A stretch of DNA of 64,000 nucleotides from Comamonadaceae bacterium. Lineage in GTDB: Bacteria; Pseudomonadota; Gammaproteobacteria; Burkholderiales; Burkholderiaceae_C. The stretch's first letter is position 1. Each line of letters opens with the position of its first letter. The notes below the pieces were generated by a model. It ran no database searches and was not told the DNA's origin. It saw only the letters and a program-made list of their open reading frames with translations. The position numbers were made by a program, and so were the translations under genes. The DNA lies in NCBI GenBank assembly GCA_947455465.1, contig CANGNS010000010.1, positions 51,031-115,030 of the forward strand, read 5' to 3'. Positions 34,106 through 41,819 of the stretch are shown here, piece after piece.

Positions 34106-34828
34106 ATGTTGAGCATCAAAAACCTGGAAGCCGGTTACGGCAAAGTGCAAGTCCTGCATGGCATCTCGATGGAGGTTCCCAAGGGCAAAGTCGTCACGCT
34201 GATTGGCTCCAATGGTGCGGGAAAGACCACCACCATGCGCGCTATCTCCGGCATGATCAGCCCCACGGCGGGCGAGATCAGCTTGAACGGCCAACGCACC
34301 GACGGCATGGAGTCTTTCACCATCGCCAAGCTGGGGCTGGCGCACTCGCCCGAAGGGCGCCGCGTCTTTGCCACCATGTCGGTGACCGACAATCTGATTT
34401 TGGGCGCCTTCCCGCGCCTGACCGGCAGCCGCCCCAAGGGCGACGTGCAAGGCGACTTGGAGCGGGCGATGGAGCTTTTCCCCCGCCTCAAAGAGCGGCG
34501 CAACCAGCTGGCGGGCACCTTGTCCGGTGGCGAGCAGCAAATGCTGGCCATGGCGCGCGCCGTCATGCTCAACCCCGAAATCGTGCTGCTGGACGAGCCC
34601 TCCATGGGCCTGGCGCCGATTTTGGTGGAAGAGGTGTTCCGCATCATTGCCGACCTCAAGTCGCGCGGTGTGACCATGCTCTTGGTCGAGCAGTTTGCCG
34701 CCGCCGCGCTCAAAGTGGCTGACTACGGCTATGTGCTGGAAAACGGCCGCATCTCCGTGCACGGCAATGCCGATCAGCTGCAAAACGACCCCGCCGTGAA
34801 AGCCGCCTACCTGGGCGGCGGGCACTGA
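34106..34828 (+). CDS. livF: Branched-chain amino acid ABC transporter ATPase LivF
   Basis: 240-residue second ATPase of the liv transporter. Walker A IGSNGAGKTTT, LAHSPEGRRVF, signature LSGGEQQMLAMARAV, Walker B IVLLDEPSMGLAP and LLVEQFAAAALKVAD are all present. It follows livMG by 18 bases and ends the operon; the next gene converges from the other strand after 7 bases. Confidence 0.95.
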   Translation: MLSIKNLEAGYGKVQVLHGISMEVPKGKVVTLIGSNGAGKTTTMRAISGMISPTAGEISLNGQRTDGMESFTIAKLGLAHSPEGRRVFATMSVTDNLILGAFPRLTGSRPKGDVQGDLERAMELFPRLKERRNQLAGTLSGGEQQMLAMARAVMLNPEIVLLDEPSMGLAPILVEEVFRIIADLKSRGVTMLLVEQFAAAALKVADYGYVLENGRISVHGNADQLQNDPAVKAAYLGGGH

Positions 34829-34835
34829 CAGCGCC

Positions 34836-35942
34836 TTAAGCGGCCAGTCGGCTGCTTTGGTAGCTGGCGCTGGCCAGCCACTGCGGGTTAATCTCCACGC
34901 CCCAACCCGGCTCGGCGGGAATCTGCAGTGTGCCGTCCCGCACGGCGTAGGGCTCGCCCAAAAACAAGTCCTGTTGCCAGGGGTAGTAATCGGCCCCTTC
35001 AATCGAAAACTCCAGGTATTTGCCTGCATTGGGAATCGCCCCGAGCAAATGCATGGTGCAAATCGTCACCAAAGACAGATTGGCGCTGTGCGGCGTGCAA
35101 GGTAGGCCGCGCGCTGCGGCCATGCGCGCCACTTCCAAGGTGCGGGACAGGCCGCCCATGTACATCACGTCAGGTTGCACGATATCGACCACCTGCTGGT
35201 CCATCATGCGCTGCCAGGTGGGCAAGTCCCAGTCCTGTTCGCCGCCGGTTACGTCCAGATCCAGCGCTTGCGTGACCTGGCGGGTTTGCTCAAATTCCCA
35301 ATAGGGGCAAGGCTCCTCGAAGTGGCTGATGCCCTCGTCTTGCAGCATCTGGCCAACGGCAATGGCGCGGGCCGGCGAAAAGCCGCTATTGGCGTCGACC
35401 AGTTTGGCCACGCCCTCGCCCAGGGCGCGGGCGACCACGGGGATGACTTCTTCGGTGCGCCCGGGCCACTCGTCCACATCGCGGCCGCACTCGGCGGCGA
35501 CGCGCCACTTGAAGGCGTCAAAGCCCTGTGTATCGCGCAGGCGCACCAGGCGCGCTGCTTCGTCCTGGGGCGCGATGTCCCGTTTCATGGACGAGGCGTA
35601 GGCGCGCAAGGCCTTGGGCCGCCCGCCCAGCAACTCCACAACGGGCTTGCGCTCGATTTTTCCGCGCAAGTCCCACATGGCGGTGTCCAGACCGGCCATG
35701 GCGCGGCAGCGGTAGCTGCCGGGGTATTTGTGCTCTTTTTCCCAAATGCGGGCCAGCGCGCCGTCGATGTCCAGCGCGTCAAAGCCCAAAGCCCAGGGCG
35801 CGACCTGGCGGTGAAAAATCGTGGCGCTGATGTCCGCGTTATAGGTCGAGGTCTGGCCCCAACCGACGTGCCCGCTGTCGGTGCTGAGTTTGACGAAGCA
35901 GACAAACTCGTTGGAAAAAGTCTCGAGCTGGACGATTTTCAT
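34836..35942 (-). CDS. Enolase-superfamily (mandelate racemase-like) enzyme
   Basis: 368-residue Mg-dependent sugar-acid dehydratase or racemase of unknown substrate. The catalytic set of the mandelate racemase group is visible: FKWR (K-x-R), metal ligands in VDANSGFS, HFEEPCP and TGGEQDW, then QPDVMYMGGL and the general base region TPHSANLSL. ATG 35942 is preceded by AGGAG, though 13 bases away; the longer frame upstream overlaps the SDR gene. It forms a two-gene unit with the SDR (14 bases apart), suggesting dehydration of a sugar acid followed or preceded by alcohol oxidation. Whether the neighbouring liv transporter imports the substrate cannot be said. Confidence 0.83.
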   Translation of the reverse strand: MKIVQLETFSNEFVCFVKLSTDSGHVGWGQTSTYNADISATIFHRQVAPWALGFDALDIDGALARIWEKEHKYPGSYRCRAMAGLDTAMWDLRGKIERKPVVELLGGRPKALRAYASSMKRDIAPQDEAARLVRLRDTQGFDAFKWRVAAECGRDVDEWPGRTEEVIPVVARALGEGVAKLVDANSGFSPARAIAVGQMLQDEGISHFEEPCPYWEFEQTRQVTQALDLDVTGGEQDWDLPTWQRMMDQQVVDIVQPDVMYMGGLSRTLEVARMAAARGLPCTPHSANLSLVTICTMHLLGAIPNAGKYLEFSIEGADYYPWQQDLFLGEPYAVRDGTLQIPAEPGWGVEINPQWLASASYQSSRLAA

Positions 35943-35956
35943 GGCGTTGCGCGCTC

Positions 35957-36724
35957 CTACAAGGTTTCGGTATGCCCGTCGACGGCCAGCTCCTGGCCCG
36001 AGATGCGCGCGCCCGCCGCTGAGGTGATAAACAAGGCCAATTGCGCAATGTCCTCGGGCGCGATAAAGCACTTGAGCGAGGCCGCCTGCGTCATGTCTTT
36101 GCGTACCGCTTCCTCAGAACGGCCGGTGCTGCTCGCTTCGGCGGCGATCACCCGGTCCATGCGCTCGCCGCTGACCGAGCCGGGACAAATGCAGTTCACC
36201 CGCACGCCGTGCGGGCCCAGCTCTTGGGCCAAGGTGCGCGTCAGGCCGCGGATGGCCCATTTGGCGGCCGCATACGGCGCGCGGCGCGGAAAGCCAAACA
36301 GGCCTGCCGTGGACGACATATGGACGATGGAGCCACTGCCTTGCGCGCGCAAAATGGGCGCGGCCTGGCGGGCGCATAAAAAGGCCGAGTCCAAATTAAC
36401 GGCCAGGCATTTGCGCCAGTCGGCCAGGCTGATGTCTTGCACCGAGGCTGTCGGTCCGGCAATACCGGCGTTGGACACCAAAATATCCAGGCCTTGCAGA
36501 TGCGCCGTGGCCGCAGCGAACAGCGCGCTCACCTGGTCCTCGTCGCTCACATCGCAGACTTGGCCCGCCAAGGCCGGGCGGCTGGCCAGCGTGGCGGCCA
36601 GGGTGGCGGCGTTGCTGTCGCAAATAAAGACCTTGGCACCGGCGGCCACAAAGGCGTCGGCCATGACAAGGCCAATGCCGGAGGCGGCAGCGGTGATCAA
36701 AACGCGTTGCTGGTGGTGGGTCAT
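35957..36724 (-). CDS. SDR-family oxidoreductase
   Basis: 255-residue classical short-chain dehydrogenase, NAD(P)-dependent. The cofactor loop reads ITAAASGIGLVMA, with Ala in place of the usual first Gly. CDVSDEDQV, LVSNAGIAGP, the catalytic Ser in VHMSSTAG, and Tyr/Lys in PYAAAKWAI are present; RVNCICPGSV and ISGQELAVDGH complete the fold. Context with the enolase-superfamily enzyme points to a sugar or sugar-acid substrate. The Asp after the second strand (FICDSN) favours NAD over NADP. Confidence 0.87.
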   Translation of the reverse strand: MTHHQQRVLITAAASGIGLVMADAFVAAGAKVFICDSNAATLAATLASRPALAGQVCDVSDEDQVSALFAAATAHLQGLDILVSNAGIAGPTASVQDISLADWRKCLAVNLDSAFLCARQAAPILRAQGSGSIVHMSSTAGLFGFPRRAPYAAAKWAIRGLTRTLAQELGPHGVRVNCICPGSVSGERMDRVIAAEASSTGRSEEAVRKDMTQAASLKCFIAPEDIAQLALFITSAAGARISGQELAVDGHTETL

Positions 36725-36844
36725 AGCGCCTCGGGCAAGTGATGTATCAGGGTGCACTGTAGCGCGCCCACCGGCACCAGAGTCCCCGCTGGCGACCTGG
36801 CCTGCGCCTGCGGCGACGCGCGGCCATGCTGCGAGAATCCGGGC

Positions 36845-37267
36845 ATGAATTATTTGACTGTGCAAACCATTGCCATCCGCGTGGGCCTGGTGGGGCTGCT
36901 GGTGCTGGCTTACCGCTGGTACGGTTGGCTCGGCGTACTGGGCGCCCTGGGCGTGGTGGTGATGTGGATGCTGTTGGAATTCACCCGCATGGTGCGCGTG
37001 ATGCAGCGCGCGGCGGCCCGGCCGGTGGGCTATGTGGACAGCGCCGTCATGTTCAACGTGGCTTTGCGCCCGGGCATGGCGCTCACGCGGGTGCTCGCTT
37101 TGGCCCGCGCGCTGGGCCAGGCGGCCAGCGAAGCGGGCCAGCAACCCGAAATCTTTGTTTGGACCGACCCCGGGCAAGTACAGGTGCGCTGCGTTTTCCA
37201 GGACGGTAAGCTCGCCTCGTGGACGCTGGAGCGCCCGCCCGAAGACGCACCAGCCGTCGCCCCGTAA
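36845..37267 (+). CDS. Small membrane protein of unknown function
   Basis: 140 residues. Two hydrophobic segments lie near residues 8-22 and 26-48 (RVGLVGLLVLAYRWYGWLG, LGALGVVVMWMLLEF), followed by a soluble tail with RVMQRAAARPVGYVDSAVMF and a short beta-rich end (EIFVWTDPG, VRCVFQDGKLASWTLER). I do not recognise a characterised family. It lies upstream of ilvE by 50 bases on the same strand. The chosen ATG is in front of the first hydrophobic stretch; no strong ribosome site is visible. Confidence 0.65.
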   Translation: MNYLTVQTIAIRVGLVGLLVLAYRWYGWLGVLGALGVVVMWMLLEFTRMVRVMQRAAARPVGYVDSAVMFNVALRPGMALTRVLALARALGQAASEAGQQPEIFVWTDPGQVQVRCVFQDGKLASWTLERPPEDAPAVAP

Positions 37268-37317
37268 AATCGGCCCTTCACCCCACTGCTTGACCCCCGC
37301 TTAAAGGATTTTTCGCC

Positions 37318-38268
37318 ATGACCGCAATGCCCCCCTCCATGTCCGACCGTGACGGCAAAATCTGGATGGACGGTCAGATGGTCGATTGGCGCGAGGCCAA
37401 AATCCACGTCCTGAGCCATACCTTGCACTACGGCTGCGGCGCCTTCGAAGGCGTACGTGCATACAACACCGCCAACGGTACGGCCATCTTCCGCCTGGAA
37501 GAGCACACCGAGCGCCTTTTCAATAGCGCCAAAATTTTGCGCATGAACATTCCCTTTTCCAAGGAAGAGGTCATGCAAGCCCAAAAAGACGTGGTGCGTG
37601 AGAACAAGCTTGAGAGCTGCTACCTGCGCCCCCTGACCTGGATTGGCGACAAAAAACTCGGCGTCTCGCCCAAAGGCAACACCATCCACCTGATGGTCGC
37701 CGCCTGGCCCTGGGGTGCTTATTTGGGCGAAGAGGGCATGAAGCGCGGCATCCGCGTCAAAATTTCCAGCTACACCCGCCACCACGTCAATATCACCATG
37801 ACGCAGGCCAAGGCGGTGAGCAACTACACCAATTCCATCCTGGCCAATATGGAAGCCACTGACGATGGCTATGACGAGGCCATGCTGCTCGATGCCAATG
37901 GCTTTGTCAGCGAAGGTGCGGGCGAGAACCTGTTTGTGGTCAAAGACGGCGTGGTCTACACCCCCGACCTGTCGGCCGGCGCGCTCAATGGCATCACGCG
38001 CAACACCGTGATGCACATCTGCAAAGACCTGGGCCTGGAGCTAATCCAAAAACGCATCACCCGCGACGAGGTCTACATCAGCGACGAAGCCTTCTTTACC
38101 GGCACCGCCGCGGAAGTCACGCCCATCCGCGAACTCGACCGCATCGCGCTGGGCAAAGGCGATTACGTGGGTACACGCGGCCCGATCACCGAGAAAATTC
38201 AGAGCGCGTTTTTTGACATCGTCAACGGCCGCAACCCCAAATACGCCCACTGGCTTTCCCGCGTCTAA
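37318..38268 (+). CDS. ilvE: Branched-chain amino acid aminotransferase
   Basis: Class IV PLP aminotransferase for the last step of Ile, Leu and Val synthesis and the first of their breakdown. 316 residues. The PLP lysine is Lys165 in TMTQAKAVSNY; family blocks are HYGCGAFEGVRAY, YLRPLTWIG, EAMLLDANGFVSEGAGENLF and ITRNTVMHICKDLG. AAAGGA lies 9 bases before the ATG. A zinc-finger gene and waaF follow on the same strand. Confidence 0.96.
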   Translation: MTAMPPSMSDRDGKIWMDGQMVDWREAKIHVLSHTLHYGCGAFEGVRAYNTANGTAIFRLEEHTERLFNSAKILRMNIPFSKEEVMQAQKDVVRENKLESCYLRPLTWIGDKKLGVSPKGNTIHLMVAAWPWGAYLGEEGMKRGIRVKISSYTRHHVNITMTQAKAVSNYTNSILANMEATDDGYDEAMLLDANGFVSEGAGENLFVVKDGVVYTPDLSAGALNGITRNTVMHICKDLGLELIQKRITRDEVYISDEAFFTGTAAEVTPIRELDRIALGKGDYVGTRGPITEKIQSAFFDIVNGRNPKYAHWLSRV

Positions 38269-38295
38269 GACGCCGCGCCACCGCAGAAACAGCCC

Positions 38296-38502
38296 ATGTC
38301 CAAATCACTTGTCACCCTCTTAGCCAAAGACCTCAATGCCCAAGGCGGCGTCTTTTGCCCCAGCCCGTTGGCTGACATGAAAACCTGGGACACCCATCCC
38401 AAGGTTTACTTGGATGTGGCCCGCGAGGGCCATGCTAAATGCCCGTATTGCGGCACAGTCTACCAACTCAAGGACGGCGAACATTTCGACGCCCACCACT
38501 GA
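38296..38502 (+). CDS. CHCC-type zinc-finger domain protein
   Basis: 68-residue protein with the zf-CHCC pattern: Cys21, His34 (DTHPKVYLDV), Cys49 and Cys52 (KCPYCGTVY). The domain is related to the mitochondrial complex I subunit NDUFS6; in bacteria its function is not well defined. It begins 27 bases after ilvE, an arrangement common in Burkholderiales. Its 3' end overlaps the likely start of waaF. Confidence 0.88.
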   Translation: MSKSLVTLLAKDLNAQGGVFCPSPLADMKTWDTHPKVYLDVAREGHAKCPYCGTVYQLKDGEHFDAHH

Positions 38503-39514
38503 AACCCTGCTCATCGCGCCCCAGTGGATAGGGGACGCGGTGATGACCGAGCCGCTCTTGCGCCAATTGCAGGCGCGCGGTCAGCGTGTCACGGTAGGGG
38601 CGCTGCCTTGGGTGGCGCCGGTATACCGGGCTATGGCGTCGGTGGCCGAGGTCTTGGAATTTCCTTTTGCGCACGGTGGCCTGCAGTGGTCTGCCCGCCG
38701 CGCTTTGGCGCGCAGCTTGCGTGGCCGCTTCGAGAGCGCGGTGGTGTGCCCCAACTCCTTGAAAAGCGCATTGCTGCCCTGGTGGGCCGGTATCCCCGAG
38801 CGCATCGGCTACCACGGCGAGGCGCGTTACGGCCTGCTCACCAAGCGCCTGCCCAACCCCGACAAACACCAGCGCCCCCCCATGGCCGATTGGTATGCCG
38901 CCTTGGCCGGTGCGCAAAGCGCTGCGGTTTCTCGCCCGCGCATGCAGGCCGACCCAGCCGCTGTGGCGCAGGCGCTTGCAGTGCACCAGCTCCATGCCCA
39001 AAGCTTTTACGTCCTGGTGCCTGGCGCGGAATATGGCCCGGCCAAGCGCTGGCCCGAAGACCATTTTGGCGCGCTGGCCCTCGACCTGGCGCGCAGCCGT
39101 GGTGCCCAAGTGGTCTTACTGGGCTCGCCCAAAGACGCGGCCACGTGCGCCGCTATCGCCCAGCAGGTCAACGCAGCCTTGCCTGGCCAATGCCTGGATT
39201 TGGCCGGGCGTACCAGCTTGGACAGCGCCATCGCCTTGGTAGCTGCCAGCCGCGCCATGGTGAGTAATGACTCGGGCCTGATGCACGTGGCCGCCGCCCT
39301 GGATGTGCCGCAGGTGGCGGTGTTTGGATCGTCCAGCCCCTTGCACACGCCGCCACTGAGCGCCCTGGCGCGGGTCTTGTGGCTCAAGAACGACCCGCAG
39401 TACCAGCCGCCGCTCGATTGCGCGCCGTGTTTTGCACGCACATGCCCTTTGGGTCACACCCGCTGTTTGCGCGATATCAGCCCGGCTATGGTGCTGGCGC
39501 AATTGCCAGATTAA
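38432..39514 (+). CDS. waaF: Lipopolysaccharide heptosyltransferase II
   Basis: GT9 glycosyltransferase adding the second heptose of the LPS inner core. Family blocks are LLIAPQWIGDAVMTEPLL, ALPWVAPVYRAM, YVLVPGAEYGPAKRWPEDHF, VVLLGSPKDAATC, and SNDSGLMHVAAALDVPQVAVFGSSSP. About 360 residues. The start is unclear: the family N-terminus begins at about 38498, yet no ATG, GTG or TTG lies just before it. The nearest ATG in frame is at 38432, overlapping the zinc-finger gene by 71 bases; a non-standard start (ATT near 38480 behind AAGGACG) is also possible. Confidence 0.9.
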   Translation: MLNARIAAQSTNSRTANISTPTTETLLIAPQWIGDAVMTEPLLRQLQARGQRVTVGALPWVAPVYRAMASVAEVLEFPFAHGGLQWSARRALARSLRGRFESAVVCPNSLKSALLPWWAGIPERIGYHGEARYGLLTKRLPNPDKHQRPPMADWYAALAGAQSAAVSRPRMQADPAAVAQALAVHQLHAQSFYVLVPGAEYGPAKRWPEDHFGALALDLARSRGAQVVLLGSPKDAATCAAIAQQVNAALPGQCLDLAGRTSLDSAIALVAASRAMVSNDSGLMHVAAALDVPQVAVFGSSSPLHTPPLSALARVLWLKNDPQYQPPLDCAPCFARTCPLGHTRCLRDISPAMVLAQLPD

Positions 39515-39534
39515 TCCGGCAATTGCAGTTCAGG

Positions 39535-39565
39535 CGAAAAAAAAGCCACCCCGTGGGGGTGGCTT
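39535..39565 (-). terminator. Terminator of the two-component operon (minus strand)
   Basis: A 10-bp perfect stem with a 3-base loop (AAGCCACCCC / GGGGTGGCTT, 39543-39565). Read on the minus strand it is followed by a run of eight or nine T (39536-39544). It lies 170 bases past the sensor kinase stop. On the plus strand the T-tract is poor, so for waaF it would be weak. Confidence 0.82.
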
Positions 39566-39734
39566 GTAAATGTCTCCGGGGAGACTTCGTTGGAACCGTT
39601 AAATTCTTGGTCTGCGGGGCTGATGCCCTCTTGATGTCGTGACAGCGATGGGGTGAATTTTGGGGGCGTATGCCGCATCGCGGTATCCCCCATGCGGGTG
39701 AATTTGCGCAACTAATTGCGCTTGCGCAGTGTGC

Positions 39735-40991
39735 TTAGTGGCTGCTCACCGGCAGACGCAGGCTAAAGCAGGCGCCTGTGTCGACCCGGTTTTCGCAGCG
39801 CGCCGTGCCGCCGTGGCGCAGCGCGATGGACTTGACCAAGGCCAAGCCCAGGCCGACGCCACCGTCTTTTTCGGACGCGCCGGGCAGGCGATAAAAGGGC
39901 TCAAAAATGCGCTCTTGCAGCGATTCGGGCACACCCGGCCCCCGGTCGAGCACCTCGACAACTGCATAGCCCTCTTGCGCATGCAAACGCAGCTCGACGG
40001 CATCGCCCCCATAGCGCCCTGCGTTTTCCAACAAATTGCGCAAGGCGCGGCGCAAGAGTTTGCTCACGCCAGATACCACCAGGGCGGCGGGCGGATCGAT
40101 CAGTTGCGCCTGCGTGCGGGCGCATTCTTCGGCGGCCAGGCCGACCAGATCCACCGGCTCGACGGTGCCCACGTCGGCCTCTAAAGTTTCTAAGCGGCTG
40201 GCCAGCAAAATCTCGTCAATCAGCTGGTCCAGCTCTTGCAAATTGCGCTCGATCGCGGGGCGGCGTTGTTGCACCGCCTCGCCTTGGCCCATCAGCTCCA
40301 GTCCCATGCGAATGCGTGCCAGCGGGGAGCGCAATTCGTGCGAAGCGTTGGCCAGCAATGACTTTTGCGAGGCCAGTAGCGCGTCACGTGATTTCACTAA
40401 ATTTTCAATGCGCGCAGCCGCATGGTTAAAGCGTTGCGCCAAAAATCCCACTTCGTCATCACCGTCGAGCGCGACGCGGGTGCTCAGGTCACCTTCGCCC
40501 CAGCGTTCCACGCCGCTTTGCAAAGTCTCTAAGCGCCGCGTCAGCCGGCGCACGATGGGGTAAGTGGCCAGCGCCACGGCCAATGCGACCAGGCCCAAGG
40601 TCCAGAAAAAACCAAAAGGCATGGTCCATGGACTGCGCGGCGGACGCGGTAAATGCAGGTGCACCATTTGCCCGTCTTGCAACTGCACTTCAAATTCGGG
40701 TCCACGCCCGAAACGCCCCGGGGCATCTGCTTCACCGTCGGGTGGGGGCGGGGGATTGCGGGCCCAGGGTTCAGCGGCGCCAGCCTCGTTGCGTTCATCA
40801 TCTTTGGGCCCTTGGCGCTTGGGTCGGGCGCTTGCGCGTCCGATGACTTCGCCTTGGCTGTTGCGCACCACGACCTCGCGCAAGGGCGGCTCGGCGTGCA
40901 TGCGCCAAGCCATGCCAACCAAAAACGTGAGCACGGCCACGGCTGCCACCACGGCCAGCCAAATGCGAACATACAGGCGTTGAAAAAACAT
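39735..40991 (-). CDS. Two-component sensor histidine kinase
   Basis: 418-residue inner-membrane kinase. The first helix is near residues 8-30, a periplasmic sensor of about 120 residues follows (rich in Pro, with PPPPPDGEADAP), then helix 2 (FGFFWTLGLVALAVAL), a HAMP region and the dimerisation domain with the phospho-acceptor His in ANASHELRSPLARIR. The ATPase domain shows NLLENAGRYGG, DRGPGVPESLQERIFEPFYR and GVGLGLALVKSIALRHGG. ATG 40991 follows GGAGG by 12 bases. It is downstream of its response regulator by 20 bases. The signal is unknown; the layout resembles RstB/CpxA-type kinases. Confidence 0.92.
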   Translation of the reverse strand: MFFQRLYVRIWLAVVAAVAVLTFLVGMAWRMHAEPPLREVVVRNSQGEVIGRASARPKRQGPKDDERNEAGAAEPWARNPPPPPDGEADAPGRFGRGPEFEVQLQDGQMVHLHLPRPPRSPWTMPFGFFWTLGLVALAVALATYPIVRRLTRRLETLQSGVERWGEGDLSTRVALDGDDEVGFLAQRFNHAAARIENLVKSRDALLASQKSLLANASHELRSPLARIRMGLELMGQGEAVQQRRPAIERNLQELDQLIDEILLASRLETLEADVGTVEPVDLVGLAAEECARTQAQLIDPPAALVVSGVSKLLRRALRNLLENAGRYGGDAVELRLHAQEGYAVVEVLDRGPGVPESLQERIFEPFYRLPGASEKDGGVGLGLALVKSIALRHGGTARCENRVDTGACFSLRLPVSSH

Positions 40992-41011
40992 GGAAACGCC
41001 TGCCTCCAAAC

Positions 41012-41737
41012 TCAGTCTTGTTGGCGGGCAAAAACATAGCCCACCCCACGCACCGTCAGGATGCGCCGGGGCGCTTTGACATCGGCCTCGATGGCTGCGC
41101 GGATGCGGCCCATGTGCACGTCGATGGAGCGGTCAAAGGCTTCGAGCTCGCGCCCGCGCACCGCTTCCATGATTTGGTCGCGTGTAAGCACCCGCCCTGC
41201 GCGCTCGGCCATGGCCACCAGCAGGTCAAATTGGTAAGAGGTCAGATCGCAGGCCTGCCCGGCCACCGACACCGTGCGGCCATTGCGGTCAATTTCCAGC
41301 GAACCAAAGCGCAGTATTTTTTGTGCCTCGCTGGCATTGGCGCCTTCGCTGCTACGGCGCAGGACCGCGCGTATGCGCGCCAGCAGCTCGCGCGGTTCAA
41401 AGGGTTTGGGCAGGTAGTCGTCAGCGCCGATTTCCAGGCCGATCACCCGGTCCATGGGGTCGCCCTTGGCGGTCAGCATCAGCACAGGCGTGCGCGCTTG
41501 GGGGCCGTCCAGGGCGCGGATGCGGCGGCACACTTCCAGGCCATCCATGTCGGGCAGCATCAGGTCCAAAATGACCAGGTCCACGCTTGCTTGTTTGGCC
41601 GCAGGCTGGCGCAAATAATCCAGCCCTGACGAGCCGCTGGGGCAGTGACTGACCTTGAACGCGTTTTGTTCTAAATACTCGGCGACCATGCCGGCCAGGC
41701 GGGCGTCGTCTTCGATCATCAGCAGGTGTTGGCTCAT
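41012..41737 (-). CDS. OmpR-family response regulator
   Basis: 241 residues. Receiver domain with MIEDDARL, phospho-acceptor Asp58 in VILDLMLPDMDG, LTAKGD and DDYLPKPFEPRELLARI; the C-terminal winged helix has LTSYQFDLLVAMAERAGRVLTRDQIM, FDRSIDVHMGRIR and ILTVRGVGYVF. Partner of the kinase downstream in the same operon. Similar to RstA/OmpR-type regulators; target genes cannot be read. Confidence 0.94.
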   Translation of the reverse strand: MSQHLLMIEDDARLAGMVAEYLEQNAFKVSHCPSGSSGLDYLRQPAAKQASVDLVILDLMLPDMDGLEVCRRIRALDGPQARTPVLMLTAKGDPMDRVIGLEIGADDYLPKPFEPRELLARIRAVLRRSSEGANASEAQKILRFGSLEIDRNGRTVSVAGQACDLTSYQFDLLVAMAERAGRVLTRDQIMEAVRGRELEAFDRSIDVHMGRIRAAIEADVKAPRRILTVRGVGYVFARQQD

Positions 41738-41819
41738 GGGGCAAGTCTAGTCCTGCCAGCCCGCTCGACGGTAGCTGGCCCTTGTGCTGCCGGTAAAGTT
41801 GGGTAAACGCCAGCGCGGC

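Noticed and set aside
39511..39711. Minus-strand 66-codon frame near the kinase terminator
   Set aside because: It runs through the terminator hairpin and shows no domain, signal peptide or good ribosome site. A transcript tail or small RNA is more plausible.
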